Assembly: GCA_020698575.1 (NCBI GenBank)
Contig: CM036240.1
Coordinates: 31,000,211 to 31,064,210, forward strand
Length of the DNA stretch: 64,000 bases
Reading direction: 5' to 3'
DNA from: Bostrychus sinensis
Taxonomy: Eukaryota > Chordata > Actinopteri > Gobiiformes > Eleotridae
A model generated the notes under the pieces. It searched no databases. It worked only from the letters and a program-made list of their open reading frames with translations, and was not told the origin of the DNA. Below are positions 23,067 through 34,679 of this stretch, in pieces (within the stretch, counting starts at the first letter, position 1; each line of letters opens with the position of its first letter). Both the position numbers and the translations under genes were made by a program.

Positions 23067-24106
23067 ATGAGCAGTGTGCAGCAGTACCAGTGCAACCCAG
23101 AACTGGGCAATCTGTCCTGCACCAGATGGATCCCCGATCAGAACATCTACATATGTCTGATCGTGCTTTACACCTTTGCCATCTGCACCGGCATCCTCAA
23201 TCTTATGGTCATCATCGCTATCTCGCATTTCAGGCAAGTCACAAGTGGTCACATCAGGTTTATTGTAATCCATATACTCATTTTGTGTCTTTTCTCAGGC
23301 AGCTGCACTCCTCTACTAACTTCATCCTCCTCAACCTGGCTGTCTCAGACTTCCTGGTGTGCTGGGTGATGATCCCAGTTGATAGTTCCTTAATGTACAT
23401 TTGCTGGCGACTCGGCGACATTATGTGCATTCTGTATAATGTCTTTGTCTTCACGCTGATTTCTGCATCGGTCGGAGGCATGATCCTTATCTCCATAGAC
23501 CGCTACGTAGCCATTTGTGACCCCATGCACTACCCCACCCTGATGTGCAGGAGATCTGTTAGCATCGCCCTGATTGCATGCTGGGTCATTTCTGTCCTGT
23601 ACGGCGTTGGGTATTACCACAACAATGTCATTATTCCGGGGAGGTATAACAGGTGTGATGGGGAATGCATCGCAGTGGTGACCCCTATTGCAGGTTATGT
23701 TGACCTGGCGGTGAACTTCTGTGGGCCCTTTGTGCTCATAGTGTTACTGTACTTCCGAGTTTTCTTTGTGGCAGTGTCGCAGGCCCGTGCCATGCGTTCT
23801 CAGGTTGCAGCCACCGCACAGCAGCCAGCAGTGAACTCCAGGAAATCAGAGCTGAAAGCAGCGAGGCATCTAGGCTTTGTTGTGTTACTCTTTCTCCTCT
23901 GTTATGCGCCGAACTACGTGACCTTCTACCCCCAATTTTTAATTGACTATTATTTCAGGGTCTTCCTGAATTATTTGATGTATCTGAACTCGTGTTTTAA
24001 CCCCTTACTCTATGCGCTCATGTATTCCTGGTTTAGGAGATCTGTGAAGCAGATAGTGACCTTTAGGATTTTGCAAAGTGGTTCACGAGATGCAAATGTG
24101 CTATGA
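23067..24106 (+). CDS. TAAR-family olfactory receptor 1 (two exons, 324 aa)
   Basis: Exon 1 is 23067-23233 and exon 2 is 23299-24106. The 65-bp phase-2 intron 23234-23298 has a GC donor (CAG|GCAAGT) and a CTCAG acceptor. The spliced protein is a seven-helix rhodopsin-class receptor. It has sequon N15-L-S in a short N-terminus, N45 in TM1, D73 in TM2 (LAVSDFLV), C99 at the top of TM3, DRYVAIC at 124-130, P199 in TM5, and the TAAR fingerprint NSCFNPLLYALMYSWF in TM7. The classical amine-binding position 3.32 is V106, while D191 fills position 5.42. TM6 has CYAP instead of CWxP. ATG 23067 is preferred over in-frame ATG 23022 because only it is conserved in all three paralogs. It is probably expressed at the surface of olfactory neurons and couples to Golf/Gs, as known for the family. 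AATAAA is at 24325-24330. Confidence 0.9.
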
Positions 24107-25893
24107 TGCCTTCAAGTGCAGTGATAATATATGAAAAAGCATGTTACTGATAACCCATGTGCAATGAATTTGAAATAGCACTGTACACATTTAATATGAC
24201 ATTTGTAAACACTGAGGCATTAGGGTTGAGAACCAAAAGGGCACAAGTGACATTCTGGGTTTTCTGAGATTTACAAGACTTACAAATCAAATGAATGCTC
24301 TTGTTTTTACTGCCAAAAGATCACAATAAAAACAACTGACTATCTCTGAATTTAGGATTCAGACAGTGTGATAAATGAATATAAATGCTACACTGTTATG
24401 TCATATAGAAAAAGCTGGAGCCAAAAAAGGTGAAATAACTTTTATTACAAATAAAAAAAAATGTAAGTCAGTGGTTCTCAAGCTGGGGTAAAGGTTCCAT
24501 TGGTGATACTCGGGAGTCTTTTGCTGTTTTAGTCTTGCTCTGGTTGGGGCATAAATTTGATGTGAAGGCCATTGCTTAGTCCTTGTTTAGGCCCAGTTTA
24601 GTCCTGGCTTGGACCTGAATTATTTCCAATTTTGTCCAGTTTAAGTCCTTGCTTAGTCCTGATTCAGTCCTGGTTTAGATTTGGTTTAGTCCCAGTTTTA
24701 GTCCATGTCTTGTCCTTATGTAGTATTGCTCCTTTAGTTTATTGAAGATGAAACTTGGAAATCCAAATATTTCCTGAGGTGGTGGTCTGTGATCTGTGCA
24801 TTTGAATATTTAGCATTTATGAATTTGAATTTGACAAAAAGTCAGTACTGTGCCATGTTTTCTTCGCTTGTAAATGTTACTTATAGCCTTTGGTTCTCAG
24901 CCCTCAGTATACAAAAAAGATTCATCTGTATATCTACTGTAAATTGACATGGTTTATTTAGAAATTGAAACATCTATATTTAATACAAATTGTATGGTTT
25001 TAATTGTAGCTCTTCATTCACACACTGCTAGTGTTGTTCTCTCTCTCAGCTATGAATGTAAATTGAATTTTCCAGAGTTAATAGATATCGCATTACACTT
25101 TTGAAATGAAAAGCTGTTTTTCACCAACAGAAAAGTCTCCCCCTGTGTGTACACCTGCTCATGTGGGAGTCAAAGATACCAAACCCAGTATTAGTGGATA
25201 GGAACAATTAGTCTGCACTAAACACTTTTATCATTGCATGGGATTATTTTATGTGGAAAATATAATTAATACTAATGTAAAAGAGCAAATGTTAGTGGTT
25301 TTAATAATACATTTATTGATGAATAACATGAAACACTGTATGAAGTCTTTTGTGAGTATTTCTATAACCTTATTCATAGCAATCCACTTTCCATTAATGT
25401 AAGTGATATACAATATATTATAAATAAAATGCATTTTGTCTCTAAATGTCATGGATTGTTTATTTCTTATATGCAAAAAATAAGATAAGTTAAGATCAAA
25501 GATTAACTCATATCTAAATAAAAAAAAATTTATTCCTATTGCCATTACAAGTTAAAGGTACTGTAAGCAGCATGCGCTCGTACTGATTTTCTGACTCTTT
25601 TGTGATTGGACAATCAGCATTGCAGTTTTAGAACCAAATCACAAAATGTAAACAAAAACAACTTGGCCATTATGTAAAACATATTTTTAATTGTTACTAA
25701 ATTAACTGGACCACTGTTATCAGTAAAAGTAATATTTAATTTAAAGGTTGAATTTGTAAGATTTGACAAATAATTCCCCTTTTAAACACCAGTGGGTAGA
25801 GTATCTTGCTCACTTTTCTCTATCACCAACAGGGCGCAGTGTTCAGATTTGTTCGCAAGGGAGTGTCCATGTTGTCCCCCAATAATGATGAGG
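24107..25893 (+). other. 3' flank of TAAR 1, shared with units 2 and 3
   Basis: The flank is homologous to 36194-37924 and 54356-55700. It holds a poly(A) signal AATAAA at 24325-24330, the GTGGTTCTCAAGCTGGGGTA motif at about 24472, and a degenerate TTTAGTCCTGG-type minisatellite at about 24530-24740. No further gene is seen. Short frames such as 25249-25545 are AT-rich chance openings. Confidence 0.65.
24530..24740 (+). repeat. TTTAGTCC-type degenerate minisatellite (unit 1)
   Basis: Roughly 12-24-bp variants built on GTTTAGTCCTGG, CCTGATT and CTTGGACCTG words follow one another. Equivalent tracts lie after TAAR 2 (36620-36840) and TAAR 3 (54800-55160), and a further one at 9095-9290, each preceded by the TTCTCAAGCTGTGGTA-like motif. 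It is a dispersed repeat that was copied with the unit. Confidence 0.7.
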
Positions 25894-26147
25894 GGTCAAC
25901 CCACTTTATGTGAACCTGAGGTGTGTTGGTCTGAAGAAGAAGCGGCCTGGTCTAAAACCAGGGCGTGGTGTGGGGCAGGGAAACTGCTCTCACTAAAGCA
26001 GTGGTTTGTATTTGAAACGGGTGATTTTAGCAAAGCACTGCATCCTGCAGACATACTCATAATAAAGTCATTAAAATAAAAGTTAGAAATATTACAAAAT
26101 TATGGCTGAACTACTGAGTAGGGTGTACCTGCAGGCCCGGAGAACCA

Positions 26148-26210
26148 GCAACGCTCTCAGGAGAACACTCTCAGGAGAACACTCTCAGGAGAACGCTCTC
26201 AGGAGAACAA
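26148..26210 (+). repeat. 15-bp tandem repeat, about 4 copies
   Basis: The unit CTCTCAGGAGAACAC (last bases vary AC/GC/AA) repeats four times immediately before the GCGAAT-rich zone. Confidence 0.85.
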
Positions 26211-26216
26211 GCGTCC

Positions 26217-27150
26217 TGAGGCGCGAATGACGCGAATGGCGCGACCCGAATCAAGCGAATCGCGCGGCGCGAATGAAGCGAATTGAGCGTTTGACGCGCG
26301 AGTCCCGCGAATAGGCGGAGACGCGAATCGGCGGAAGACGCGAACAACACAGATTCACGTCCAACGCTCTGGTCGCGGAAGTTGAAAAATTTGAACTTCT
26401 GCGAACATTCGCGGCGCGTTAACCAATCAGGGACCTGCTGTAGCAATGACGTGGTTACGTACGACGTAACAGGAGGAGATCCCTGCCTTGGAGATCCAGC
26501 AAAACAATCGTCGAGGGTTCAGAGTGAACCTGTAAATAAAAGCTACAGCCTAGAGCAGCTGTTCTACTTTTATGAAGACAGGAAACAAAAACAGCCCTGA
26601 TAGAAAACACTATAAATAAAATAAATATGGCTGTTTAGGCTTGTGTGAGTGTGGTTATATCTGTTATCTGTGATACAAGCCTGTGACAGAGGCTCACTCT
26701 GATCATCGTGACATCAAGAACACACAAATAAATACAAGTAAATATAAAGGGGGGGTAACTTTACCAAAATAGCCTATTGAGATGTGCTCGTTATATTAGC
26801 AGTTATTGCACTCTCCAGAACAACAGAAAATAAAGAGCCTGGGACTAGACTAGCGCTAGTCTCAGCTCTGTCTCTGGGGTTAATGCTGCTGTACAGCAGC
26901 AGTGTCCTGGGGAGAGGTCCTTCGCAGCCTCATGGGACACAGGAGACCAAACAGAGACAGGCTCATCTGGAAGTAGCCCTAACAGCCATGCCCCTCATTT
27001 GACGCGAATGAAGCGACCGACCAATTCGCCTCATTCGCGCGAGTGAATTCGCGTCATTGACGTGAGTGAATTCAAAATGGTCACGCGTCCAACTAGATGC
27101 GAATGACGTGAATTTGACGCCTGATTCGCGTCCGGTGTGAACGTACCATA
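26217..27150. mobile_element. Possible DNA transposon with CpG-rich GCGAAT subterminal repeats
   Basis: Both flanks (about 26217-26360 and 27000-27150) are dense in GCGAATGACGCGAAT-like words in both orientations, around an AT-richer core with no transposase. The right edge reads CCGGTGTGAACGTACCATAA. Sub-terminal repeats of this style are seen in PIF/Harbinger-like elements of fish, but I cannot pair clean termini or a 3-bp target duplication. The class is therefore a guess. Confidence 0.35.
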
Positions 27151-27240
27151 AGGCCTGCGCCTCACCTCGGGATCCTCCACCTACTCCCCGGTCTCCGCCC
27201 GTGCCTGCAGCAACTCCCCGGACTGCGCCAGTTCCTGTTG

Positions 27241-27413
27241 CGGGGCCTCCGCCGGACACGGCTCTCCATCCGGGGCGGGCTCTGCCAGTTCCAGACTCGG
27301 GGCCTCCGCCGGACACGGCTCTCCATCCGGGGCGGTCTCCGCCTGTTCCAGTCTCGGGGCCTCCGCCGGACACAGCTCTCCGTCCGGGGCGGTCTCTGCC
27401 AATTCCCACTCCT
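27241..27413 (+). repeat. GC-rich tandem repeat, 57-bp unit, 3 copies
   Basis: CCTCCGCCGGACACGGCTCT starts at 27246, 27303 and 27360, a spacing of exactly 57 bp. Several frames on both strands stay open across it. Confidence 0.9.
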
Positions 27414-27493
27414 CGCCTGGGGCTGCCGAAGCCGCCTGCAGCCACCAGTTCCCGCTCCCCGACTGGAGCCGCCGGGGATGCCGCGGCTGCCAG

Positions 27494-28070
27494 TTCCCGC
27501 TTCACATCCCTCGCCGCCGCCGTTGGAGCCTCCAGTGTCTCCTCCGGGGCCCTCGCCACCGCCGGAGCCTCCAGTGTCTCCTCCGGGGCCCTCGCCGCCG
27601 CTGGAGCCTCCAGTGTCTCCTGTCCCTCCTCCGGGGCCCTCGCCGCCGCTGGAGCCTCCAGTGTCTCCTGTTTCTCCTCCGGGACCCTCGCCGCCGCCGG
27701 AGCCTCCAGTGTCTCCTGTTTTTCCTCCGGGGCCCTCGCTGCCGCCGGAGCCTCCAGTGTCTCCTGTCCCTCCTCCGGGGCCCTCGCCGCCGCTGGAGCC
27801 TCCAGTGTCTCCTGTTTCTCCTCCGGGACCCTCGCCGCCGCCGGAGCCTCCAGTGTCTCCTGTTTCTCCTCCGGGGCCGCCGCCGGAGCCGCCTGACCTC
27901 TCTCCGGGGCCCACGCCGCCGCTGGAGCTGCCTGACCTCTCTCCGGGGCCCACGCCACCGCCGGAGCCGCCTGACCTCTCTCCGGGGCCCACGCCGCCGC
28001 TGGAGCCGCCTGACCTCTCTCCGGGGCCCACGCCGCCGCCGGAGCCGCCTGAACTTTCTCCGGGGTCCGT
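27494..28070 (+). repeat. Proline-codon-rich minisatellite, 39- and 48-bp units
   Basis: Units are built on CCTCCAGTGTCTCCTG plus CCGGGGCCCTCGCCGCCG. Spacing is 39 bp early (27533, 27572, 27611), 48 bp in the middle (27611, 27659, 27707) and 39 bp at the end with a GCCTGACCTCTCTCCGGGG variant (27892, 27931, 27970). Every unit is a multiple of three and lacks stops, so long frames appear in several phases on both strands (for example 27238-28146 plus, PPGPSPPPEPPVS repeats; 27162-28142 minus, Gly/Ser-rich). None has a recognised domain. The plus frame ends SFILTPDVLVLSDTSTPFK, which looks less repetitive and could be real coding tail. I call it a repeat and not a gene. Confidence 0.8.
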
Positions 28071-28312
28071 GTTTTGCTCCCTGGACTCTTTCATTTTGAC
28101 CCCGGACGTTCTTGTTTTGTCTGACACGTCTACGCCGTTCAAGTAGGGACAAAATCGACCTGGACATGCCCCCTAACGTACCTCTGTCTACGCCACCGCC
28201 TCTGCCAAGATTGTCTATATATGGCCCCGAGTGTTTTGGTCAACCCACTTTATGTCGCTCTCCTAAAGTCATTCCATCTACCACTAAACAGTGTTTTGAG
28301 TGAGGAGTATGT

Positions 28313-28382
28313 TGGGGCATGATGCAGAGGTAAACTGTCTACTCCTCAATCAGCAGATCACAGAATCATATCCCTGTTAGGA
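28313..28382 (+). repeat. tRNA-derived SINE head (unit 1 copy)
   Basis: GGGCATGATGCAGAGGTAAA followed by a degenerate B-box-like AGAATCATATCCCTG has the layout of a tRNA-derived SINE promoter. A closer copy in unit 2 at 38008-38078 reads GGGCATGGTGTAGAGGTAAA and CAGAATCAAATCCCTG. Decayed; not a functional tRNA. Confidence 0.5.
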
Positions 28383-31375
28383 CACCTTGTCCTTGTCCCA
28401 CATCTGTCAATGAAGTGAAGTTACTGTTGTCTTCACATTCTTTTGGTAAACTAAAAAATCCACTTCATTACTTGTCATCAAAGAGTTATGTTCTGACTTT
28501 AGTGACTTTAGTGACTTTGTCCAGAGGAGAGCAGTCAGCTGCAGGTTCAGGCTGCACAGACAGAGCAGGTGGGGGAGGGGCAGGTGTGGCCGAGCAGAGC
28601 ACACCTGAGTTCACTCAGAGCTGCTGGTCCTCTCTCAGACAGAGGCAGCAACAGTGACTGCAGTGAGAGCCCTGTGCTTCAGGAATAACCTGACACATAC
28701 TAACTACTGTTGGAGACAGATTTCTGCTTCTGCCCTTTTATTAAGTTAGAAATGTGTAATTAATGTGTAACTAATGCAGAGAATAAAAATACAAAATCTA
28801 AAAGCTGCCCTATTCTTCAAATGTTTTGTTATTTTGACTGTTTTCTCATTGTACAAAGACCTACTGTAGCCCCTCTGTAGCCTATTGTTACTGTTACTCT
28901 CAGTAAATCATTAGCTGGTAACTGTGGGAATTTTTTATTTTTATTTTTTCAATAGAAACAAAAATTCATATCTGCACATTTGTACAAATATCCTCACTAT
29001 GCACTATGGTAAAAGTAGGGACCAAACACTTTCCTTCCAATGGCTCTTTGCCCTTTATTGGAAAACAAAAGACATTATTGGGTATTGTCGCGGCGAGCTG
29101 CTCTTTAGGGGGGTGTGGTCGTTCGCTGCTCCCTCTCCTGCTGCTTCACCTGTTTCTGCCGAGTCGGGACCGCGGGTTGCTCGCTCCCGCTGTTGGCGGG
29201 TGGTGCCAGGTGAAATGAGTGAACTGATTAGTAATCAGCGGCGTGCATGGACAGATAAAAATGGCGTACCGCTGTCTACATTGAGCACACTGGGAGCAGA
29301 GTCAACACAGCAGCTGGCAGCACGAGCGAGAAGGAAGTTACTAAGGTTGATCATTAGTCGTAGAACAGCTGTGTGGGATCCAGGTTCTCATGGAAACTCT
29401 GAAGGGACAGCCGGTAAGCTCCTGTGGTCCATCGTATTGATTTGACTGGAACTTTTCCTTGCACTGCTAGTTGTGGCTGCCCCGTGTCAGTGCTGCGTTT
29501 ATGGATGCTCCAAACTTTCTATATTGCTAAGACTGTAAATAGTTTAAATACTGCACTAATTATATTGTGTGTGTGTATTATATTGATAGCAGTACATCAA
29601 TTAAAATGGTTAAATTATTATCATTGTTGTAAAACCAGTTAAAAGCATGTCATTTAAAGTCATTCATTTCTAAAAAATATCTTAAATATGCTTAAGCAAA
29701 TGTTTTAAAATCTGGGTAAAATTTATTAACATAGTACTTTAAAGGTATTTATTGTGTAGGAGTTAAATATTTTTCATTTGTAAATATTTTTTCGTTATTT
29801 ACACTGAGTTTTGGTAATTGTGGTCATTGAAAATAAATCCTGAACACAGAATAAAAGGATTAAAATTAATTAAAGGCCTGTCACTTGAGTGAAGTCCTGC
29901 ATACGCCTTCAGAATTGAGACCTGTCTCTTTCAAGTGTGAGAAAACTGCACAGCTAACGCTAATACACTTGACAGTTGACATAAAACAAACACATACAAA
30001 AGAAGCTAAAGTTCAAAATAAATGACTAGATGTAAATGATGAACTAACAGAGGGAGTGGATATAGCTTCACATGGGGAAACATTACCATCTCACAGCACA
30101 GAAGTTCATGAGTAGGTAAAAAAAATGCTTTGTTATTAATTAATTTCAATTAATCACATTTTTATCAAATAGCACTATTTTTCTCTCTCTCTCTCTCTTC
30201 TCCTCTGTGCTCCGTTTGTGACCTCTGCACAGACCTGTCCCTTCTCACTCTTCTTCACGAAGGAGAGTGAGACAGCTGTGAGAACGATCAGAGATACGAT
30301 GAGCGGCGCCTTGAAGCAGCGTGTTTGAAAAGAAGTATAGCTGTGCGCTGGATGTGCCGGCCTCAGAAGAAACTTGACAGATACTTTATTGACCCCCCCC
30401 CCCAAGGAGGGAAATTCAGTTGTCCAGCAGCAAACATTAAATGTGTAGACAAGACATAAACATAAACACACAGTTAAAAACAAATAATAAGACAGACTTA
30501 GGAGCTACTAAGACTTGCAGCCTCTCTTTCAGGTGCATACAACTTCAGAAAGTTAAATACAGTTTTGCAAAGCATACATTAACATACAAAAACAAAACAT
30601 AACATAACAAGACACAGTACACATGGTCACGTGATGGAATTTTTTGTTTGGATTTGTCTAGAGAGGAAAGGTGAAGGCAGGGGAGGGGTCTGAGTTTGTG
30701 TCTGAAAAGTTGGAGCCACGACTCAGATGTTTACAAGTTCAGTTCTGTGGCTTGTCCTTGAAGGGAGATATGGCAGTGCACAGGGAGAGATAAGAAGACC
30801 CCGCTGTCGAGCTGACCTTCTGAACTGAGGGAGGAGATATGGGGAGAAGGTGAAGGGGATAAACTATTTTTAATCCATTTAAACTGATCTTCAGTTAATT
30901 TGTCCGGATCATAATGAATCAATCAGTTCTGGACCTCAGCGTCGCTGGCGTACATCCGGTTGATGGAGTGACTTTGCTTCATGGTCAGTCCAGTAACAGT
31001 TCACCAGTCTGACCCCTGATGGTGTCCAGTCTCCTCCACAGTCTGGGCTGAGATGTCACGGTACAGTCCTCAGTCTAAAACACTCATCTGCAGGGCTTTA
31101 ACTGTTCTGTGACTAGAGCTTCTACAGGAGAATGCACTGCTCTCCACTGAGCTTCAGACTGACAGGAATATTGACACAACAGTTTTATTACTGTTGTCAC
31201 TCACTTAGCAAAGAGACTTACATTTAAACTGCTACAGAAATGTTCAAATCCCTGTTTGCATAATATTAATTCTGTTTTTACTTGAATAACACTCAGAACA
31301 CTAATGTTTGCGTCCAACAGCTGCTTTAAGGTGATACTGTTTGTATTTAATATAAAATGTATCCAGATACAGACT
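28383..31375. other. Intergenic, about 3 kb
   Basis: 28383-28540 continues the homology with unit 2 (38080-38180). About 29080-29440 is GC-richer with an open frame (28924-29445) that has no recognised domain. A C-rich retroposon-like segment at about 30370-30945 is the inverted relative of 42995-43545. A CT-dinucleotide run is at 30181-30200. No gene is supported. Confidence 0.5.
30370..30945 (-). repeat. Dispersed retroposon-like repeat, minus orientation
   Basis: This stretch matches the complement of about 42995-43545. Shared words include CTTGTCCTTGAAGGGAGATA and TTTGTCCGGATCATAAT. The low-coordinate edge has a TTTATTGACCCC...AAGGAGGGAAATTC motif, comparable to the AATTTCCCTACAGGGATCAA 3' end of the SINE at 59.8 kb. 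The other copy ends in an ATCT repeat (43525-43540). The family is not identified. Confidence 0.6.
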
Positions 31376-32215
31376 TCAAGTTCAAATACTGTATCCCAAA
31401 CGAGGTAGCCCCACGAGTGCTACGCAAGAAAGCACGAGCATCAGGGGAAAATGACAAACGACCATCTGTATGCAGATGATCAAGCCATATTTGCTGGATC
31501 CATTGAGGAACTGCAGAACATACAGTACATATTTGGACTACAAATATCATACATTAAGACAGAAACAATGGCATTCAATGTTTATAAGTATATTAAGTCT
31601 CAACCTAGCATCATCTCTCTTGGTAGTACTAATATCAAGAACGTTCGCCCCTTCAAATATCGTGGATATACCATAAATAATTCCAACACTGGATCCTCAA
31701 TATTCTTCCATGCCAGAATTGGCACTGCGTATATGAAATGGAATGAGCTAAAGCACGTCTTAACCGATAATTGTATCCTTCAAACAAACTAGGATTAAGT
31801 TCTTAATAACATGCGTTCGATCCTGCCTTTTGTAATGTACAAGTGTGGAAAATGTCGAGCAGCGATAACAAACTAGAAGTAGTCTTGCATGGGCTTTTAA
31901 GGAAAATGATCAAGGGTGATTACAAACGAAAGAATGCCCCAAATCCCCAAAACACCATTGCTGAGCTGGAGCTACAAGATGTCAAATGCTGACTTACGGA
32001 GAAAGACAAAGACAAACAACTAAAATATCTGGCTCACATCTCCAGAATGGAAAATGATCAACTGCAGAAACAACTTTTGTTTAACACCAATGCATCCAAA
32101 TGGACTAAATTTGAAAATCTACTGGGCATAGACGCCCAGCAACTGAGACGAATTATGATGGTGAAATCAGACTTTCAGCAACTGTTGGATACTCTAACAG
32201 AATCACCCTAAAGAG
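31376..32215 (+). mobile_element. Non-LTR reverse transcriptase remnant
   Basis: Plus-strand frames carry the RT active-site box LYADDQAIFAGS (31466 onward), then FGLQISYIKTETMAFNVY and GSTNIKNVRPFKYRGYTIN, the usual post-YxDD motifs of a non-LTR retrotransposon. The sequence carries on in shifted frames with SSSDNKLEVVLHGLLRKMIK near 31852 and LLGIDAQQLRRIMM near 32120. There are several frameshifts and stops, and the endonuclease and most of the RT are missing. It belongs to a different LINE family from the one at 12.4 kb; I cannot assign a clade. Confidence 0.75.
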
Positions 32216-34311
32216 TTCATAACTTAATGGGGAAAACAATGATGCTGATTTTTATCACAAATCCACCGCTCAACGGCCTGTGGTCCCTCCTACTTTCCAC
32301 AGGGAACCAATCACACGCAAGCTGAACTAAAGTGACCAATTACAAAGCAAGCTAGGCGGGACTTGTGGTAGAACAGCCAATCAGAGATAGGTTTCTGTGT
32401 GTGACTGGTAGACAGAGTCAACCAATAGAGCGAGAGGAGTCACACAAAGAGGGAGCAGAGAAGTGACCTCTGTCAGCCACACAATGATTAAAGTCCTCGA
32501 TGGCTGAATGTGAATCACTATTTTATCAGTAATATTTTTTTTTCTTTCTGGAATTCTGAAATTGTGTGAGAGTGTGAGAAAATATACAGTTGACAGCTCT
32601 GCATGGAGGATTAACAAATAGCAATAAAATACATTGATTCCCTTGTCTTCTTCTGCCTGTTCCCATAAGGCATCACAGGTACTGGAGCCTATCCCAGTAA
32701 CTATGGGCCTGGTGTTTTCATTGGCATTGTGAGATAGGGATATCACAGAAGATACCAACTCCAGCCACAAGGGGTCAGCAAAGGAACAAAAGATTAGTTT
32801 TAGTGGATTCTTTACCATTGTCAGATGGATAAAGCATTTTCCCATGAACTGAAAGATCCATAATTTGACTCCAGGTCTGTGGAATATATGCTTGCAGGAT
32901 AGGGCCAACATCTTGCCACAGAGTAGGTCTCCACAGAAGTACAACAACAACACAACCTCTTTTAATGTTTCTTTTTAATGCACTGTGGAACACTGTGTGA
33001 TTTCTTATCTGAAACCAAACTTAAAGGGCTTATATGAAGTCTCTTGTATGGTGAGTGTTAGGTGTAATCCCATTAAAAAGCCCCACTCTGATGGTTATGT
33101 CTTTATTAGGTCGGCCCAAGAGCAGATATATAAGACATATTTACAGAGCTTGTCTTTGAGGCGGAGGGGGACTGTCTAGTTTCACTCCTTTTTGACACTT
33201 AATTAAGGCTGAACTTAGGGTACATTCTTTGATAAGGTGACAGAGAAGGCCAGCTTTTTGGAAAAAAAAATGTTGTAATGACAGCGTTAATAATAGTAAT
33301 TATATAGGAAGAGTGTGAGATAGTTTGAAACAGCACTGATGGGATTGCATTCAAGTGATTTTTAATAAAATTTAAATTAAATCTAAATGTTGTCATGTAA
33401 AACTTAATGAAGTCAAGGTGTCTGCTTGCCCACTTGAAAAAGTCACCGCACGCTACTGCCGCACAATAAAACATGATGAGCCTGATCAATAACAGTATAT
33501 GCCTACAAATGATGGCCACTGGGGAGAGTTTTGAGTCCATAGATGTGTTTTCATTTGCCAAGCTTTAAGTCACTTTTTGTTTGATGACAATCGACCTCTT
33601 ACATGTGGAGATACAATCATAAACAGCTCATAAAATATTACCTTCAGTAATCTGGGACTTGGCAAAACTACTGTGGAGGATGTCCATGACTCTGACAGCT
33701 GTCAGTCACAGGACCAGGCCTCACTCCTCCCTCACTTCTCCTCCTCTGTCTCTGCCAGGTCTCTGCCAACTTTTTGAGCAGATTTCAATCTCTGGCAGTG
33801 GGCAGAGTCAGACCTGGGAGTCAGACACAGATACAAACACTTACCAAAGAAATAAGTCATTGAAGAAATCAGTCAACATGCGCACTACACAAGTCACAAC
33901 AATAGCAACAGAACACAAAAAACACCACACAGGACAATAAATGACCCCGGCCTATCGTGGCCAAATTCGAACATTACAAACAAAAACAACAGGTACAGAA
34001 CCAAGGAAGACAACTGAAAGAAACAAATTACAGAATGAACAATCAATACCCAAAAGAAATAATACAATGCCGGCAAAAACTATTTCCAATACGCATGATA
34101 CATGATTCATCAAGAAAAGAAAGCAATAATTATTTTGGACAAACTTGACATAAATGGGCAACTATACCACAATGGAAAAATAACCCCATGGCTTTACTAA
34201 GCTCCTTTAACTTACATAGAGTAACCTTTGCAAAACTCAACGCGCATAATTTACAGACACACATACATATATGTTCTCTCTGTCTCTCTCTCACACACAC
34301 ACACACTGCCA

Positions 34312-34374
<63 letters not shown>

Positions 34375-34679
34375 CAATAATAATATTATTTAACCCCCAT
34401 CAAAATTACAAAAGGACCTGTAAAAAAAAAAAAGTAAATATTGTAAATACATTATCTGTCACCTGGTGATTAAATAAATGATTTTTTTTTTTTTTTTATC
34501 TTTAATCTTATCATTCACAAAACACTGTTAATTTCCACTAATGACAAGTCAGTATCTCAGAACTCGGGCAGTTTGTGTTGCATCTACAGTTCCAATTTAC
34601 CCGACTTGATCAGTGTAGCCCCAGGTTTTGTCTTGTCTTTGTCTCATTAATAACTTTACTACTGCCATAAAGAATAAGA
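32216..34679. other. Intergenic with microsatellites
   Basis: No gene seen. TC and AC runs at about 34276-34306 are followed by an uninterrupted TTA run at 34312-34372. A poly-T run is at 34482-34498. The frame 32381-32953 (minus) has no recognised domain. Confidence 0.55.
34312..34372 (+). repeat. TTA microsatellite, about 20 units
   Basis: An unbroken ATT/TTA trinucleotide run, likely length-polymorphic. It follows short TC and AC dinucleotide runs. Confidence 0.95.

Larger units (their letters stand above)
25912..28237. repeat. 2.3-kb extra segment flanked by an 18-bp direct repeat
   Basis: GGTCAACCCACTTTATGT occurs at 25894-25911 and again at 28238-28255. In unit 2 there is a single copy (from about 37929) and its two flanks are joined directly. 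The segment is therefore either an insertion with an 18-bp target duplication or sequence lost from unit 2 by recombination between the repeats. It contains a 15-bp tandem repeat, two CpG-rich zones with GCGAAT words (about 26217-26360 and 27000-27150) that look like ends of a DNA transposon, and GC-rich minisatellites. No gene is demonstrated. Confidence 0.7.

Noticed and set aside
27162..28167. Long minus-strand frames rich in Gly/Ser, Ala/Glu or Arg
   Set aside because: They arise because the minisatellite units are multiples of three without stops; no conserved domain or plausible gene structure.
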